Assembly: GCA_963828405.1 (NCBI GenBank)
Contig: CAWHEG010000031.1
Span: 3,162,001-3,226,000 of the forward strand
Length of the DNA: 64,000 nt
Direction of reading: 5' to 3'
DNA from: JANMJD01 sp963828405
Lineage (GTDB): Bacteria; Actinomycetota; Acidimicrobiia; Acidimicrobiales; Ilumatobacteraceae
Notes under the pieces: generated by a model
Database searches by the model: none
What the model saw: the letters and a program-made list of their open reading frames with translations, nothing else
What the model was told of the DNA's origin: nothing
Position numbers and translations under genes: made by a program
In this document: one piece after another, positions 62,488 to 64,000 of the stretch
Numbering within the stretch: position 1 is the first letter of the stretch
Layout: each line of letters starts with the position of its first letter

Positions 62488-64000
62488 TCGCCGTCGAACG
62501 CGTCGTAGGCCGCTGCGGGGTGAACCGGGCGGGCCGGTCGTCGGCAGCGTCCTGGCTGAACGGGCGGATGGTCGCCCGGTTGCCCTTGAACGTCGTCTGC
62601 TTCAAGGCGGTGATCACCGAGTCGACGTCCTCCTTGGGGACGCCGACGGTCGAGAACTTGTCGCCCACCTTGATCGGCCCGATCTGCGCTCCGACCAGAT
62701 GCGTCTCGTTGGCGATGGCGCCGACCAGGTCGCCCGGACGGATTCCGTCCTTCTTGCCCACGCCGATGAACAACAACACGGTCTCACCGCTGCGCGGCCG
62801 GGCGGGCCCCTTGGCGAACTCGCCCTTGCCCTTGACCGGCCGTCCCTCGCGATCGACCTTCCCCGACGGTCCGTCGCGCTCGACGCGGGGGCGGACTTCG
62901 GGGATCTCCTGCTCGTCGACCACCGCCCCGCTGGCCAGGTGGGCCAGCTTGATCCCGGCCAGCGCCACCCGGCGTAGGTCGAACTCCTGCCCGAGCGCGT
63001 CGACGACGACCTCGTAGTCTCCCAGATCGTCGGCCTGGACGGCCTCGCGGAACGTCTGCAGCGTGTTCTCGATCTGCCGGGCGCGCAGGTCGGCGATCGA
63101 CGGCACCTTCTCGATCGGGATCGTGTGCTTCGTCAGACGCTCGATGTTGGCCAGCAGGCGCTGCTCGCGCGGCTCGGCGAGGGTGATCGCCACCCCGGAG
63201 CGCCCGGCCCGGCCGACCCGGCCGATGCGATGGACGTACGCCTCGGGGGCCGAGGGGACGTCGTAGTTGAACACGTGGGTGAGCTGGTCGATGTCGAGGC
63301 CGCGGGCGGCGACGTCGGTGGCCAGCAGCAGGTCGGCGGTGCCGGCGCGCAGGCGGTTCATCACCTTGTCGCGCTGTTCCTGGCTCATCCCGCCGTGCAG
63401 CGCCTCGGCCCGGTAGCCGCGGCCGTTCATCGTCTCGGTGAGCTGGTCGACCTCGGTACGGGTGCGGCAGAAGACGATCGCCGCGGTCGGCGACTCGACG
63501 TCGAGGATGCGGCCGAGGGCGGCCGGCTTGTGGGAGCGCAGCACGACGTAGGCGCTCTCGCGCACCCGGGGGGTCTTGCCCGTCGTGGCGTCGCCCAGCC
63601 CGATCTGGATCTTCACCGGGTTGCGCAGGTGCTTGCGGGCGATGGCGTTGATCCGTGGCGGCATGGTGGCCGAGAAGAGCACCGTCTGGCGCTGCTTGGG
63701 GGTGGCGTCGAGGATCGCCTCGATGTCCTCGGCGAAGCCCATGTCGAGCATCTCGTCGGCCTCGTCGAGTACCACGATGCGCACGTCGTCGAGCGGGAGG
63801 GTGTTGCGCGAGATGTGGTCGAGGGCGCGCCCGGGTGTGGCGACGACGACATGGACACCCTCGGCGAGGGCCTTCAGCTGGCGGAAGATCGGCTGGCCGC
63901 CGTAGATCGGCACCACCTTCACGCCCAGCGGACGCCCGTACTTGTAGATCGCCTCGGAGACCTGCACGGCCAGCTCGCGGGTGGGCACGAGCACCAGGGC
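62468..64000 (-). CDS. DEAD-box RNA helicase with DbpA-type C-terminal domain (5' end outside window)
   Basis: C-terminal 510 residues of a DEAD-box helicase; motifs Q and I lie beyond the right edge. Visible are motif Ia PTREL, Ib TPGRAL, II VLDEADEML, III SATMPP, IV IVFCRTR, V TDVAARGLDID and VI HRIGRVGRAGR. A linker leads to a DbpA/CsdA-type RNA-binding domain (LLFIGVGKKDGIRPGDLVGA, then GPIKVGDKFSTVGVPKE). The tail is Arg/Pro/Thr-rich. The architecture matches DeaD/CsdA-like helicases that assist ribosome assembly and cold adaptation. Its last 20 bases overlap the end of the convergent RTX-repeat gene. Confidence 0.93.
   Translation of the reverse strand, partial: ALVLVPTRELAVQVSEAIYKYGRPLGVKVVPIYGGQPIFRQLKALAEGVHVVVATPGRALDHISRNTLPLDDVRIVVLDEADEMLDMGFAEDIEAILDATPKQRQTVLFSATMPPRINAIARKHLRNPVKIQIGLGDATTGKTPRVRESAYVVLRSHKPAALGRILDVESPTAAIVFCRTRTEVDQLTETMNGRGYRAEALHGGMSQEQRDKVMNRLRAGTADLLLATDVAARGLDIDQLTHVFNYDVPSAPEAYVHRIGRVGRAGRSGVAITLAEPREQRLLANIERLTKHTIPIEKVPSIADLRARQIENTLQTFREAVQADDLGDYEVVVDALGQEFDLRRVALAGIKLAHLASGAVVDEQEIPEVRPRVERDGPSGKVDREGRPVKGKGEFAKGPARPRSGETVLLFIGVGKKDGIRPGDLVGAIANETHLVGAQIGPIKVGDKFSTVGVPKEDVDSVITALKQTTFKGNRATIRPFSQDAADDRPARFTPQRPTTRSTAISRRPR

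Overview
The window is high-GC bacterial DNA with an actinobacterial gene order: yebC, ruvCAB, queA, tgt, yajC, secDF, apt, rel, hisS and aspS lie in that order on the minus strand. A PimA-like mannosyltransferase, a deazaflavin (F420)-type nitroreductase, YebC, HtpX/LemA and Thr/Ala-rich linkers also fit an actinobacterium, plausibly an uncultured Acidimicrobiia. That last placement is inference. No rRNA, tRNA or CRISPR array was recognised.

Layout. 1-17.8 kb is the conserved block (recombination, queuosine, Sec translocon, stringent response, tRNA charging), with accessory genes inserted: an AlkB-like dioxygenase, a dienelactone hydrolase, SelO, an FAD oxidoreductase and a peroxiredoxin. 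17.9-22.2 kb (plus) holds a DUF1800/DUF1501 secretion-linked pair, two small membrane proteins and a Ddn-like reductase. 22.2-25.6 kb (minus) holds an acyl-CoA dehydrogenase, a DUF3048 lipoprotein and HtpX. 25.6-31.8 kb is a 6.2-kb insertion between htpX and lemA, two genes that usually sit side by side. It carries a MacB-like exporter (adaptor with a peptidoglycan-binding domain, ATPase, permease), a divergent two-gene unit (small Cys-containing protein plus lipoprotein) of visibly lower GC, and an IS66 remnant. It is my best candidate for an undescribed system.

31.8-33.6 kb is lemA and a GT4 mannosyltransferase. 33.75-45.95 kb (plus) is a tightly coupled seven-gene operon: a membrane protein, an ABC-2 ATPase and permease, a Gly/Gln repeat protein, MoxR, DUF58 and a 1504-residue protein with three VWA domains. 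45.97-53 kb (minus) holds a Ser/Cys proline-racemase-family enzyme with a DapA-family partner (hydroxyproline use), CcmF, DUF1697 and a UvrD2-like helicase. 53-59.1 kb is a nucleoside ABC uptake operon (BMP lipoprotein, ATPase, two permeases) with a nucleoside hydrolase. 59.3-64 kb holds a PlsC-like acyltransferase, a DUF1295 protein, an RTX-repeat secreted protein and a DEAD-box helicase that runs off the right edge.

Five conserved protein genes are broken by frameshifts, most of which a single extra base would explain (tgt, uvrD, one permease three times, the BMP lipoprotein; the peroxiredoxin differs). This looks more like residual long-read error than gene decay. Short in-frame tandem duplications (12-18 bp) recur across the window.
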